Positions 16,771 to 24,566 of a DNA stretch of 49,488 nt are shown piece by piece. The first letter of the stretch is position 1. Every line of letters starts with the position of its first letter. The notes under the pieces are model-generated. The model saw nothing but the letters and a program-made list of their open reading frames with translations. It made no database searches and was not told the origin of the DNA. The stretch lies in NCBI GenBank assembly GCA_035938215.1, contig DASZHC010000089.1:1-49488 (forward strand). Direction: 5' to 3'. Made by a program: the position numbers and the translations under genes. The DNA is from DASZHC01 sp035938215 (GTDB taxonomy: Bacteria; Verrucomicrobiota; Verrucomicrobiia; Chthoniobacterales; JAFAMB01).

Positions 16771-17697
16771 TTACGGGCGCACGATCCAAATTTCCACGAC
16801 GCGGTTCTTTTCAAGGTGCATCTTGTCGAACAGGTCGGAGCCGCCCATTCCGACCGCACGCATCAAGTTTGCGATTTTGGTCTTTCGATGGAGCAACCGG
16901 ACTAGGTTCTCCGCCCGGCTCCGTGAGACTTCCAGATTACGCTCGTCCGATCCTTTGAGATCCGAGTAGCCCGCTAAAACCAAAACCACAGTGGGATCCT
17001 CAAAAATTTTTGCGATCTCCGGTTTTGAGAGATTTTCCAAAAGATAGTTCGCCTGAAATGAGTCAGGCCAAAGCTGGCCAAAACCATAGGGGATTATCGC
17101 AAGCTTTGTGAAGCCGCGGGCTCGTTCGACCTGCGAATAGAGGAAGTCTTTCTCCTTAGGAGTGAGTTCCCGGACCATATCGATCCTTTTGAGAACCTCC
17201 TTTCGCGTGGCGTCCTCCTCTTGGATGTTTGCAACTACGGCAGGCGGCGTAGCCTGACTTGTCGCGCTGGGAATCGGAACATCTGTTCCGCTGCTCGCCG
17301 ATCCGGCGGACGCCGGAGAAGAATCCTGAGTCGGCGAAGACTCCTCGGGAGTGGATTCCGAAGAAGCGGGCGATGACTCCGGCGCGGGGGTTGGAGACTC
17401 CAAAGGGGTGCCTGATGAAGCACTCTCAGCTACAGGCAAATTTTCAGGGCCGGGCGATCCAAGCGGCTGCAAAGGACTCGTTTGCGGTGCCGCCTGCAAC
17501 GTCTCAGGCGAGGCGGAGGAGACCGGGCGCACCATCGAAACGTCCCGGTCCTGAAACGATCTGGGCACAACGAAAACGATAACAAACATTGCGACCAGAA
17601 AGAACAAAGCAGTTAGTCCCAAAAGCACCCAGATGCGGCTGGAGCTCCTGGTCGGCTTTCCGGTTTCCTCCGGTTTCGGATTGGAATTGTCTGCCAT
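16771..17697 (-). CDS. Membrane-anchored OmpA-C-like protein A (tandem paralogue)
   Basis: A 308-residue protein with one N-terminal transmembrane helix at about 22-46 (IWVLLGLTALFFLVAMFVIV), a Pro/Ser/Glu-rich linker of roughly 100 residues, and a C-terminal domain (~170-308). That domain contains VVLVLAGYSDLKGSDERNLE then VSRSRAENLVRLLHRKTK and the ending KNRVVEIWIVRP. This layout resembles the OmpA C-terminal peptidoglycan-binding fold, in which a beta strand with Asp is followed by a Ser-x-x-Arg-Ala helix. It lies 33 bp downstream of a paralogue on the same strand. A peptidoglycan-associated periplasmic role is inferred from the fold resemblance only. Confidence 0.65.
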   Translation of the reverse strand: MADNSNPKPEETGKPTRSSSRIWVLLGLTALFFLVAMFVIVFVVPRSFQDRDVSMVRPVSSASPETLQAAPQTSPLQPLGSPGPENLPVAESASSGTPLESPTPAPESSPASSESTPEESSPTQDSSPASAGSASSGTDVPIPSATSQATPPAVVANIQEEDATRKEVLKRIDMVRELTPKEKDFLYSQVERARGFTKLAIIPYGFGQLWPDSFQANYLLENLSKPEIAKIFEDPTVVLVLAGYSDLKGSDERNLEVSRSRAENLVRLLHRKTKIANLMRAVGMGGSDLFDKMHLEKNRVVEIWIVRP

Positions 17698-17730
17698 ATA
17701 AAGGATAAACGGATGAATTTGTCGATACTT

Positions 17731-18492
17731 TCACGGCTGAACCGCCCAAACTTCGACCAATCTGTTTTTTTCCGGATTCGTTTGATCAAAAAGATTCTGT
17801 CCCCCCATCCCCACCGAGTGCATAACGTTCACAACGTCCATCTTTTGTTTCAACGCTTTAAGGACGCTCTCAGCGCGCGCCCTTGAAACTTCCAGGTTTT
17901 TCGATTCCTCTCTCTGTTTATCGGCGAATCCAACCATAACAAGTAAGACAGTCGGATCGGCGATGAGCTTCTGCATTTCCGGCTCCTTGAAATGCTTAAC
18001 AAGAGCCTCGATTTGTGCAGGACTCGGGGTGGTCCCGCTTTTTGAGAAAGGAATGACTGCAATCTTCCGGAACCCCTTGGCTCGCTCGACTTGAGCATAA
18101 AGTTTGTCTTTGTCGCCTTGGGAAAGAGGTTTCATTAGATCGATCCGATTTAGCACTTCCTGCCGCATTGCGTCCTGCTCGACAAGATCGGCCACAATAG
18201 GCGGCGCGTTGTTCTCATCCCCATTCGCGGAAGTTGCATTTTCAATGCCAATGGTTGTTCCCGAAGGCGCTTCCGCCCTGCGATCGAGGCTGGAGGTTGT
18301 GGTCGTATTGGTCCCGCCATTCCTTCCGGCAATCGATTTCAAAGCAATAAAGATTCCCGTTGCCAGGCCAGCCGCTGCGAATAGCAACGCCATGCCAATA
18401 ATCAGCCAAACTCCGGCGGGGGTTTTGAGAGGTCCTCTGCGGCGTGAAGCGTATTCTTCTCTGCGTGAAGCTCTGGGTAAAGGCTTCGCCAT
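17731..18492 (-). CDS. Membrane-anchored OmpA-C-like protein B (tandem paralogue)
   Basis: A 253-residue paralogue of the next downstream gene: a basic N-terminus, one transmembrane helix at about 27-53 (GVWLIIGMALLFAAAGLATG), a shorter Thr/Asn-rich linker, and the same C-terminal domain. Shared blocks are QEVLNRIDLMKPLSQGDKDK, YAQVERAKGFRKIAVIPF, TVLLVMVGFADKQREESKN followed by LEVSRARAESVLKAL, and the ending EKNRLVEVWAVQP. The longer linker of copy A is the main difference, so the pair looks like a duplication with divergent spacer length. The ATG at 18492 has GGAG directly adjacent. A repeat element (18502-18576) separates it from glyS upstream. Confidence 0.65.
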   Translation of the reverse strand: MAKPLPRASRREEYASRRRGPLKTPAGVWLIIGMALLFAAAGLATGIFIALKSIAGRNGGTNTTTTSSLDRRAEAPSGTTIGIENATSANGDENNAPPIVADLVEQDAMRQEVLNRIDLMKPLSQGDKDKLYAQVERAKGFRKIAVIPFSKSGTTPSPAQIEALVKHFKEPEMQKLIADPTVLLVMVGFADKQREESKNLEVSRARAESVLKALKQKMDVVNVMHSVGMGGQNLFDQTNPEKNRLVEVWAVQP

Positions 18493-18501
18493 CTCCGAAA
18501 T

Positions 18502-18576
18502 CTAGTCAGATATGGGCGCTTCGCTCGCGCCTTGACCTGCGGCGACATCACCACTATATGTGGGGCGGTGCACTAG
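18502..18576 (-). repeat. CTAG-ended palindromic element, copy A
   Basis: A 75-bp element bounded by CTAG on both sides, read on the minus strand as CTAG-TGCACCG, then CATATAGTGGTGATGTCGCC and a CAAGGCGCGAGCG block. The same blocks occur in the same order at 30793 and in part at 37160-37251. Compared with those, this copy lacks about 15 bp (GTTGGCTGTTTTTTCA) between two TCA triplets, as expected from a small deletion. The TAG of its right-hand CTAG is the stop codon of glyS. Confidence 0.75.
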
Positions 18577-19937
18577 TAGATCCTATCAACGAGAAACGAT
18601 CTAAGTTCGCCGATCGGTACCCGTACCTGCTTCATCGAGTCTCTTTCTCTAATCGTGATGGTCCCCTGATTGGAGGGCCCATTCTCGCCGATGGTGTCGA
18701 AGTCCACCGTAACACCAAAGGGAGTTCCTACCTCGTCTTGACGGCGATAGCGTCGACCAATCGCGCCCGACTCGTCATAAAAAACCATCATATGCGGACG
18801 CAATGACTCGACGATCTCGCGAGCCCGCCTGACCAATCTTTCATTATTCTTCAGCAAAGGGAAAATGCCGCATTTGATTGGGGCCATGCGCGGATGGAAT
18901 TTAAGGACGGTTCTGGTTTCGGCTTTGCCTTCCTGATCGGCTATCGTTTCCTCACAAAACGCCGCACAAATCAATGCGAGCACGGTGCGATCCACGCCGG
19001 CACTGGGTTCGACTACGTGCGGTACGAAACGTTGGCCGGTCTCCTCGTCAAAATACTCAAGCGATTTGCCGCTCGCTTTTTGATGTTGCGAAAGATCATA
19101 GTCTGTTCGGTAAGCAACTCCTTCTAACTCCTGCACACCAAACGGGAAGTGAAATTCAATGTCATACGTGCCTTGGGAATAATGAGCGCGTTCTTCGGGA
19201 GGAATTTTATGAACATGCAGGAGATCGGAAGAAATTCCTATGTCTTGATAAAATTTCAGACGTTCCTTTAACCAGTATTCAAGAAGTTCGACTCCATCTT
19301 CCGGTCGACAAAAATATTCTAACTCCATCTGCTCAAATTCCCGCGAGCGAAATGTGAAATTGCGCGGATTGATCTCATTTCTGAACGCTTTTCCTATCTG
19401 TGCAATACCGAAAGGCACTTTTTTCCGCGAGACCTCGAGAACGTTTTTGAATTGAACAAATATCGCTTGGGCAGTCTCCGGGCGAAGATAGGTGATCGCT
19501 GACTCATCTTCAGTCGCACCTACATATGTTTTAAACATCAGGTTGAAGGCCCGAGCTTCCGTCAGATCAAAACTGCCGCAAACCGGGCAGTGTAGCTTGC
19601 CATCCTTTTCCGGCAATTGATCGGCGCGCAACCTGGATTTGCAACTTCGGCAGTCGACCATCGGATCGCTGAATGTCGCTTCATGCCCGCTCGCAACCCA
19701 AACCTGGCGATTCATCAGGATCGATCCGTCCATGCCGACAATATCGTCCTGTTCTCTGACCATGCGACGCCACCAGAAATCCTTGAGGTTGCGCTTCAAT
19801 TCCGTACCCAAGGGCCCGTAGTCCCAGCATCCGTTCAGCCCTCCATAAATCTCACTGGACTGCATAATAAAGCCGCGCCGCTTGCACAGGCTGACAATTT
19901 TCTCCATTCGTTCCGAAGCCGACTTATCTTGGGTCAT
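18573..19937 (-). CDS. glyS: Glycyl-tRNA synthetase, single-chain class II (alpha2) type
   Basis: A cytoplasmic enzyme charging tRNA-Gly. The 454 residues show CKRRGFIMQSSEIYGGLNG near the N-terminus, a zinc-type Cys pattern (CRSCKSRL...CPVCGSF), the motif 2 region AFRNEINPRNFTFRSREFEQ and FHPRMAPIKCGIFPL in the C-terminal anticodon-binding domain. This is the homodimeric GlyRS type and not the bacterial alpha2-beta2 GlyQ/GlyS type. The stop codon TAG belongs to the end of a repeat element. It is divergent from the OmpA-family gene at 20067, with about 130 bp between them. Confidence 0.96.
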   Translation of the reverse strand: MTQDKSASERMEKIVSLCKRRGFIMQSSEIYGGLNGCWDYGPLGTELKRNLKDFWWRRMVREQDDIVGMDGSILMNRQVWVASGHEATFSDPMVDCRSCKSRLRADQLPEKDGKLHCPVCGSFDLTEARAFNLMFKTYVGATEDESAITYLRPETAQAIFVQFKNVLEVSRKKVPFGIAQIGKAFRNEINPRNFTFRSREFEQMELEYFCRPEDGVELLEYWLKERLKFYQDIGISSDLLHVHKIPPEERAHYSQGTYDIEFHFPFGVQELEGVAYRTDYDLSQHQKASGKSLEYFDEETGQRFVPHVVEPSAGVDRTVLALICAAFCEETIADQEGKAETRTVLKFHPRMAPIKCGIFPLLKNNERLVRRAREIVESLRPHMMVFYDESGAIGRRYRRQDEVGTPFGVTVDFDTIGENGPSNQGTITIRERDSMKQVRVPIGELRSFLVDRIY

Positions 19938-20066
19938 AGGCAGGTACCGAACGTCAACGAACCCGAGCCGACGTCAATCAAAATCGCCGATTGGGGCAAA
20001 CGGCCTCCCTCTAGAATGCTTCGCGTTGGATTCTATTTGGGTTCGTTGTATAGTCCGCCGTTTGTT

Positions 20067-21068
20067 ATGGCCCAATATTCAGAGAACGCGATCGCGGATA
20101 GCACCGCATCGCTAAGACGTTGGATACTTCCGGCGATCGCCCTGTCATTCCTGTTTCACACAGGACTTTATTACTATTTCAGTCACAAAAGCCTCGAGCG
20201 GTTTGCGGCGAATGACACTCCCCGGTTGGTTCCTAGAGTTTTCAATGTGAACCGGTTGCAAGTCGATCAGAAGCTGTTGCAATCCGATTCCAAGCCCGCC
20301 AGCACCCCGGGCAGGGCACAGGGTGACTCCAACACCCTGAAGAATATCACCCGGTTCGACGGATCGTTTGAAAAGGATATGCGCGACCTGCGGGCGACTC
20401 CGGAGGCGAATTCGCCTGAGGTCGCACAGCTCAAAGAGAAGCCTAGCGTCGATTCGCAGGCTGCCCAAGCGGCCGCCGCGAAAGCAAAAGCTGAAAGCGC
20501 CGCCGCTGTTGAGAAGGAGCTAAGCGAGGTGCGCCAACAGTTGCTTTCAGATAAACCCGATGTTCCCAATCGGCCTAAGCTCGCGGCCGGCAGGAAACCC
20601 CCTGGCAAACCCGACAGCGAAGATGATATCACTGCCGCTGCAGGCATCCCAGCGGGTTTCAGCAACCTGGATGAACTGCTGTCCGGTTCGGGTAAACTCG
20701 GGAGCGGAACCGCACCGATTATCATGCCAACAGATCTGTTATTTGACTACGATTCGGCGAATCTCCGGCCAGGAGCTACCGCCAGCCTCCAAAAATTGGG
20801 CCGGCTAGTTCAACGGAACCCTCAGTCCGTTTTCAAGGTGGAGGGGCATACCGACTCTTTTGGCAGCGATCCGTACAACCTTGACCTGAGCCAGAGGAGG
20901 GCTGAGACCGTAAAATCCTGGCTCGTAGAAAATATGAGCATCGATCCGGATCGCATTCAAACGCAGGGATACGGTAAGTCCCGTTTGCTCGTCCCTGGCG
21001 ATCGTTCCGTTGAGGAGCAACAGCTCAACCGCCGCGTCGAAATCGTTATCCGAACGAAGAAAGGCTAG
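20067..21068 (+). CDS. OmpA-family protein with TonB-like N-terminal anchor
   Basis: A 333-residue envelope protein. From the ATG at 20067 it has one transmembrane helix at about 17-37 (ILPAIALSFLFHTGLYYY), an Ala/Lys/Glu-rich middle with coiled-coil character, and a C-terminal OmpA domain. That domain is complete: LLFDYDSANLRPGA, VFKVEGHTDSFGSDPYNLDL, SQRRAETVKSWL, GYGKSRLLVPG and QLNRRVEIVI. Asp and Arg of the family diaminopimelate-binding motif are present, so it very likely binds peptidoglycan. The frame continues upstream to 19617 but those residues are antisense to glyS, so the shorter start is preferred. Its stop codon coincides with the end of a repeat element. Confidence 0.85.
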   Translation: MAQYSENAIADSTASLRRWILPAIALSFLFHTGLYYYFSHKSLERFAANDTPRLVPRVFNVNRLQVDQKLLQSDSKPASTPGRAQGDSNTLKNITRFDGSFEKDMRDLRATPEANSPEVAQLKEKPSVDSQAAQAAAAKAKAESAAAVEKELSEVRQQLLSDKPDVPNRPKLAAGRKPPGKPDSEDDITAAAGIPAGFSNLDELLSGSGKLGSGTAPIIMPTDLLFDYDSANLRPGATASLQKLGRLVQRNPQSVFKVEGHTDSFGSDPYNLDLSQRRAETVKSWLVENMSIDPDRIQTQGYGKSRLLVPGDRSVEEQQLNRRVEIVIRTKKG

Positions 21069-21124
21069 TGTGCCGTCTCGCGTATAATGGTGGTGTCGCC
21101 GCTATATGCGACACGGCACACTAG
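21065..21124. repeat. CTAG-ended palindromic element, copy B
   Basis: A 60-bp near-perfect palindrome with CTAG at both ends: the left arm CTAGTGTGCCGTCTCGCGTA matches the complement of the right arm with two mismatches, around a GGTGGTGTCGCCG centre. It fills the whole gap between two convergent genes, and each gene's TAG stop codon is the TAG in the nearer CTAG end (plus gene at 21066-21068, minus gene at 21121-21123). Confidence 0.85.
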
Positions 21125-22299
21125 GTTTTTGGCATAACGCCGATATATCTCGCTCTGGGCCGGATAACCGTTTGGCTTGAATTCTGTTCGGCTGCGTGTC
21201 CGATCCAGCCCGCGAGTCTGCCAAGGGCGAATAAATGAAATCCGGCCTGGGACGGAAGTCCCAGGACGCTCCCTGCGGCCGCAAGCGCCATGTCGAGATT
21301 GGCAAAACGTTGAAGTGTGCGTTCCGACTGCGCGATGACGCGGCAGATCTTCGAATACCCGTCTGGATACTCTTCTTTCAGCAACTGGAAGATTAGCTTT
21401 GCCCGGGGGTCTCCTCCGGGATAGGCCGGATGCCCGAAACCCGATATCTCTTCGCCAGAGCGAAGAAGGCTATAGATCAGCTGGCGAACGCTTCCCCCAA
21501 GCAACTGCCGGAGCAGAAGTTCAGCCCTGGTTGAAGCTCGTCCATGACGGGAACCGGAAAAAGCGCACATCGCAGCGCTGACGATCTCGTAAATATTCGA
21601 GCCAGCGGAAGTCACCACACGCGCTGTAAATGAAGAAACATTCAATTCGTGATCCAGGGTCAAAATCAGAACGGCGTTCAGAATTCGTTGCGCGCCAGGG
21701 CGACTCCTGCACCAGCATTCCTGAAGCTCGCCGGCTGCCCGGCGGAGCTCGGGATTTTGCTTCCTCGTCAAAATCGCCAGGAACTGCCGCACGATAGCAG
21801 CTCCAGTTGAACCGAGTGCGGGAAATTGGAGGTGATATCCCGCGGGATCTGTGGACGAAAGGTCGCTGAGCCAGGATTTGAGGGTCTGGAAAGGATCTGA
21901 TCCGCTTTTGTGCCAGTGATGAACAGGGCCGGAAGCGACAAAGCAAGAATCCCAACTGCCGGTCCAAAACCAGCACGCTACCTCCCAGAAAGAGTGCGTA
22001 CGAGCGAGGTCGAGGGCGTTTGCACCTCTGTAGTAGAGATTTTCGTTTGCGATCAGCGTTAGGGCTGAATCCAGGATGGGAGCTCCCCAAAGCAACGTTG
22101 ACTGCACCTCGCTCTGCGGTCTGCTCCGAATTCGCTTTCTTGCCTTTAATTGATCAATATCGAGACGATTGTAGAGACGCGAACGGGAGTCTTTTCCTTG
22201 CAGTGAGCGGATCAAGCCTCGGCTGACGTACGCGTAAAGGGTCGGTTTAGATATATCAAGAATCGCTGCCGCCTCCTCGGCCGAGAGATAGACATCCAT
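21121..22299 (-). CDS. Citrate synthase-family protein with N-terminal MerR-like DNA-binding domain
   Basis: A 392-residue fusion. Residues 1-56 form a MerR/excisionase-type winged helix-turn-helix (YLSAEEAAAILDISKPTLYA then YVSRGLI). Residues ~75-385 form a citrate synthase fold: LTLDHELNVSSFTARV with His217, SGSRHGRAS with His252, ISGFGHPAYPGGDPRAK with His290, and RFANLDMALAAAG with Asp336. These match the catalytic His, His, Asp and substrate-binding positions of citrate synthases, so activity or at least ligand binding is expected. The gene is divergent from a DRE-TIM condensing enzyme across 72 bp with a palindrome, suggesting an autoregulatory sensor of acyl-CoA or 2-oxoacid. That role is inference. 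Confidence 0.85.
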   Translation of the reverse strand: MDVYLSAEEAAAILDISKPTLYAYVSRGLIRSLQGKDSRSRLYNRLDIDQLKARKRIRSRPQSEVQSTLLWGAPILDSALTLIANENLYYRGANALDLARTHSFWEVACWFWTGSWDSCFVASGPVHHWHKSGSDPFQTLKSWLSDLSSTDPAGYHLQFPALGSTGAAIVRQFLAILTRKQNPELRRAAGELQECWCRSRPGAQRILNAVLILTLDHELNVSSFTARVVTSAGSNIYEIVSAAMCAFSGSRHGRASTRAELLLRQLLGGSVRQLIYSLLRSGEEISGFGHPAYPGGDPRAKLIFQLLKEEYPDGYSKICRVIAQSERTLQRFANLDMALAAAGSVLGLPSQAGFHLFALGRLAGWIGHAAEQNSSQTVIRPRARYIGVMPKT

Positions 22300-22315
22300 G
22301 GAATGATAGAAAGAT

Positions 22316-22337
22316 ATATTGATTTATGAATCAATAT
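22316..22337. promoter_or_regulatory. Perfect 22-bp palindrome in the divergent promoter region
   Basis: ATATTGATT at 22316-22324 and its exact complement AATCAATAT at 22329-22337 flank TATG. The site lies 17 bp upstream of the HTH-citrate synthase ATG and 34 bp upstream of the DRE-TIM gene ATG, in the only intergenic space between them. It is AT-rich in a GC-richer context. It is the obvious candidate operator for the fused DNA-binding domain; binding is not shown by sequence alone. Confidence 0.65.
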
Positions 22338-22371
22338 TGAATTCTGCAAATGCCGTTGTTTAGTCCACGTA

Positions 22372-23667
22372 ATGAATGCGCCCCCTGAATCCCCAAACTA
22401 CTTCGCGCACCAGTTTCCAAAAGAAAGTTTTCCACAATACGGTTGGCTGTCCCGCCCTGACTCATTTCCAGCTGAGGTCTGGAGCACCGAAACGACACAT
22501 CGTGACGGCCAGCAAGGAGGCTTGCCCTTAAACACCCAACAAAGTCTTCGAATCTACGATCTCCTTTGCCGGTTTACCGGATCTTCAGGCGCAATCCGAC
22601 AGGCCGAATTCTTTGTGTATCGAAAGCAGGATCTCGATGCGTTTCGCGCCGTGCAGGAACGCTACGCCCAGGGAGCCCCAATCGAACCGACGACCTGGAT
22701 TCGGGCCGCGGCAAAAGATGTGAAATTGATCCAGTCGCTCGGAGTGCGCGAATCAGGTCTTCTCGCTTCAATCTCGGACTATCATGTGTTTCACAAATTT
22801 CATCCCGGTGGCCGTCTGCAGGCCGTCGAGATCTACCTGGATGCGGTTAGGATGGCACTCGACGCCGGCATTCGGCCGCGTCTCCATTTGGAAGACATAT
22901 CGCGAGCTGACATAGACTTCGTCCGTCGGTTCGTGCAATTGGTGCTCGAACGGGCATCGAACTATCCGGCGTCCCTCCGCCCGAAATTTCGAGTCTGCGA
23001 CACCTTGGGATTGGCGCTGCCGGATGAAGATGTGCCACTTCCGCGAGGAATACCGAAACTGATCAAAGCCCTTCGAGCCACGGGACTGGAATCGATTGAT
23101 CTTGAGTTTCATCCGCACAACGACACCGGCTTGATCGTAGCGAACTGTCTTTCTGCCATCCGACATGGATGCGCAGTCATCAACGGAACCTGCCTTGGGA
23201 AGGGAGAACGGACAGGGAATGCGCCCTTGGAACTCATTCTGTTTCACTTGATCGGAATGGGTTACTACGGGTCCTGCAAACCAAACTTCAAGGCGCTAAA
23301 TGAGCTCGCAAAAATGTACTCCGAGATGGGCCAACCCCTTGCCGATAAATATCCGATCTACGGGCGCGACGCTCATCGCACTCGTGCCGGGATTCACGCC
23401 GACGGCTTGAACAAATTCTGGTGGATGTACGCCCCGTTCGACGTTCCCAAATTGATTGGCAGGCCGCTCGAAGTGTCGCTTACCAAGGATTCCGGGCTCG
23501 CCGGTCTTATTTTTATTACGCGCCAACGCCTTCAAAAAGACTTCGACAAAAACAATTCAATGATCCAGCGAGCACACCAATGGATGCAACAACAATTTGA
23601 TGAAGGACGTCAGACAGCGGTTGAATGGGAAGAAATCGAAAAATTCTTCGCCAGCGGCGCGAGTTGA
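22372..23667 (+). CDS. DRE-TIM metallolyase-family condensing enzyme (2-isopropylmalate/homocitrate synthase-like)
   Basis: A 431-residue HMGL-like TIM-barrel enzyme. The N-terminal metal and catalytic loop reads ETTHRDGQQGG at 40-50. The metal-binding His pair is LEFHPHNDTGL with His247 and His249, followed by INGTCLGKGERTGNAPLE at about 270-287. These motifs define the acyl-CoA plus 2-oxoacid condensing group (isopropylmalate, citramalate, homocitrate and Re-citrate synthases). It has no C-terminal leucine-binding regulatory domain, so it is not a full-length classical LeuA. The substrate is undecided. Pairing with a divergent HTH-citrate synthase suggests a shared substrate or product. The 3' end is 9 bp from the convergent PEBP gene. 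Confidence 0.8.
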   Translation: MNAPPESPNYFAHQFPKESFPQYGWLSRPDSFPAEVWSTETTHRDGQQGGLPLNTQQSLRIYDLLCRFTGSSGAIRQAEFFVYRKQDLDAFRAVQERYAQGAPIEPTTWIRAAAKDVKLIQSLGVRESGLLASISDYHVFHKFHPGGRLQAVEIYLDAVRMALDAGIRPRLHLEDISRADIDFVRRFVQLVLERASNYPASLRPKFRVCDTLGLALPDEDVPLPRGIPKLIKALRATGLESIDLEFHPHNDTGLIVANCLSAIRHGCAVINGTCLGKGERTGNAPLELILFHLIGMGYYGSCKPNFKALNELAKMYSEMGQPLADKYPIYGRDAHRTRAGIHADGLNKFWWMYAPFDVPKLIGRPLEVSLTKDSGLAGLIFITRQRLQKDFDKNNSMIQRAHQWMQQQFDEGRQTAVEWEEIEKFFASGAS

Positions 23668-23676
23668 ACGCCGCCG

Positions 23677-24222
23677 TCACTGGTGGTATTTCACCGTCAT
23701 CCTTGCAACCGCAAGAGCATTCGCCTCAATCTGCTTGACGGCTTTTGCGGGAGCGGCATCCAGATTGGCGGGCAATTTTTCGACTTTGAGAGCGTAGAGA
23801 CTTACGACGTAACGATGCGCGGCACCAGGCGGGGGACAAGGTCCGCCATATCCGCGAGTCCCATAGTCGTTTACGCATCCCAACGCCCCGATCGGCGCCC
23901 GCCCGGATCCATCCGTCCCGGCGCCGGCCTCGAGTTTCGACACATTTCCCGGAATGTTAAACATTACCCAATGCGACCAGCCACCCGGCTTTGCGGCATC
24001 CAAATCAAGGATGGTGATTGCAAAGCTCCTTGAGCCCGAAGGAGCGCCTGACCAATCCAATTCCGGCGACACGTTGGATCCGTGACATCCCGATCGATTG
24101 TAAACGCTTTCCAAAGGGACACTCTCACCCTCCTGCCACGTTGTGCTTTTCAGGCGAAATCCCCCACCTGCGAACACGCTTGTACAGGGCGCAAAGCAAA
24201 CCAGAAAAATACACGCAAGCAT
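23677..24222 (-). CDS. Secreted PEBP-family (YbhB/YbcL) protein
   Basis: A 181-residue protein starting MLACIFLVCFAPCTSVFAGG, a signal peptide with likely cleavage after Ala18, followed by a phosphatidylethanolamine-binding-protein fold: GCHGSNVSPELDWSGAP, FAITILDLDAAKPGGWSHWV and CPPPGAAHRYVVSLYAL. These match the conserved DPD-like, ligand-pocket and GxxHRY regions of the bacterial YbhB/YbcL group. The ligand is unknown. The frame stays open upstream for 163 more codons, but that part is a palindromic repeat element, so the signal-peptide ATG at 24222 is the true start. Confidence 0.85.
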   Translation of the reverse strand: MLACIFLVCFAPCTSVFAGGGFRLKSTTWQEGESVPLESVYNRSGCHGSNVSPELDWSGAPSGSRSFAITILDLDAAKPGGWSHWVMFNIPGNVSKLEAGAGTDGSGRAPIGALGCVNDYGTRGYGGPCPPPGAAHRYVVSLYALKVEKLPANLDAAPAKAVKQIEANALAVARMTVKYHQ

Positions 24223-24271
24223 CTTCACAGGCGCAACTATCAACCTCACAGGAGCCGCTATCAACCGAAGC

Positions 24272-24506
24272 CTGGTGCACCGTCTCCTAAATCCCTTGGG
24301 TTTCGCCGCAGGCCGGTTGGGGTTGCGTTGAAAAGGGGCGGCTGCTTTGTTGCTCGTCAGCACGTCCCGCCCCACTTTCACGCTGCCCAAGAGACCGAGA
24401 GTAGGAGGAATATAGAAAGTGGAGCGGGATGCTCCTTCCTCGCACCTCGCAGACGACCCATTTTGAACGCAACGAAGCCCAAGGGATTTAGGAGGCGGTG
24501 CACTAG
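24272..24506. repeat. ~235-bp palindromic MITE-like element, copy 1
   Basis: Fills most of the 24223-24566 gap. Its ends are inverted repeats of about 33 bp: CTGGTGCACCGTCTCCTAAA at 24272 and CTAGTGCACCGCCTCCTAAA read from 24506 on the other strand, both continuing TCCCTTGGG. Inside, GTCCCGCCCCACTTTC (24364) and GAAAGTGGAGCGGGAT (ending 24430) form a second pair of arms, so most of the element can fold on itself. The core 24364-24430 is about 80 percent identical to 39829-39895 on the opposite strand. It encodes no transposase. Confidence 0.8.
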
Positions 24507-24507
24507 C

Positions 24508-24525
24508 CCGGTCACGCATGACCGG
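24508..24525. repeat. Short perfect hairpin
   Basis: CCGGTCA at 24508-24514, CGCA loop, TGACCGG at 24519-24525: a perfect 7-bp stem directly next to the right end of the palindromic element. A run of eight Ts occurs on the plus strand at about 24558, too far to make a normal intrinsic terminator. Confidence 0.5.
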
Positions 24526-24566
24526 CAGCCTGGGAGAGCGAGGAGCCGTAGATCGATCCCTTTTTT

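Noticed and set aside
22316..22337. Palindrome as an intrinsic terminator
   Set aside because: It lies between divergent starts, with no gene reading into it, and has no GC-rich stem; an operator is more sensible.
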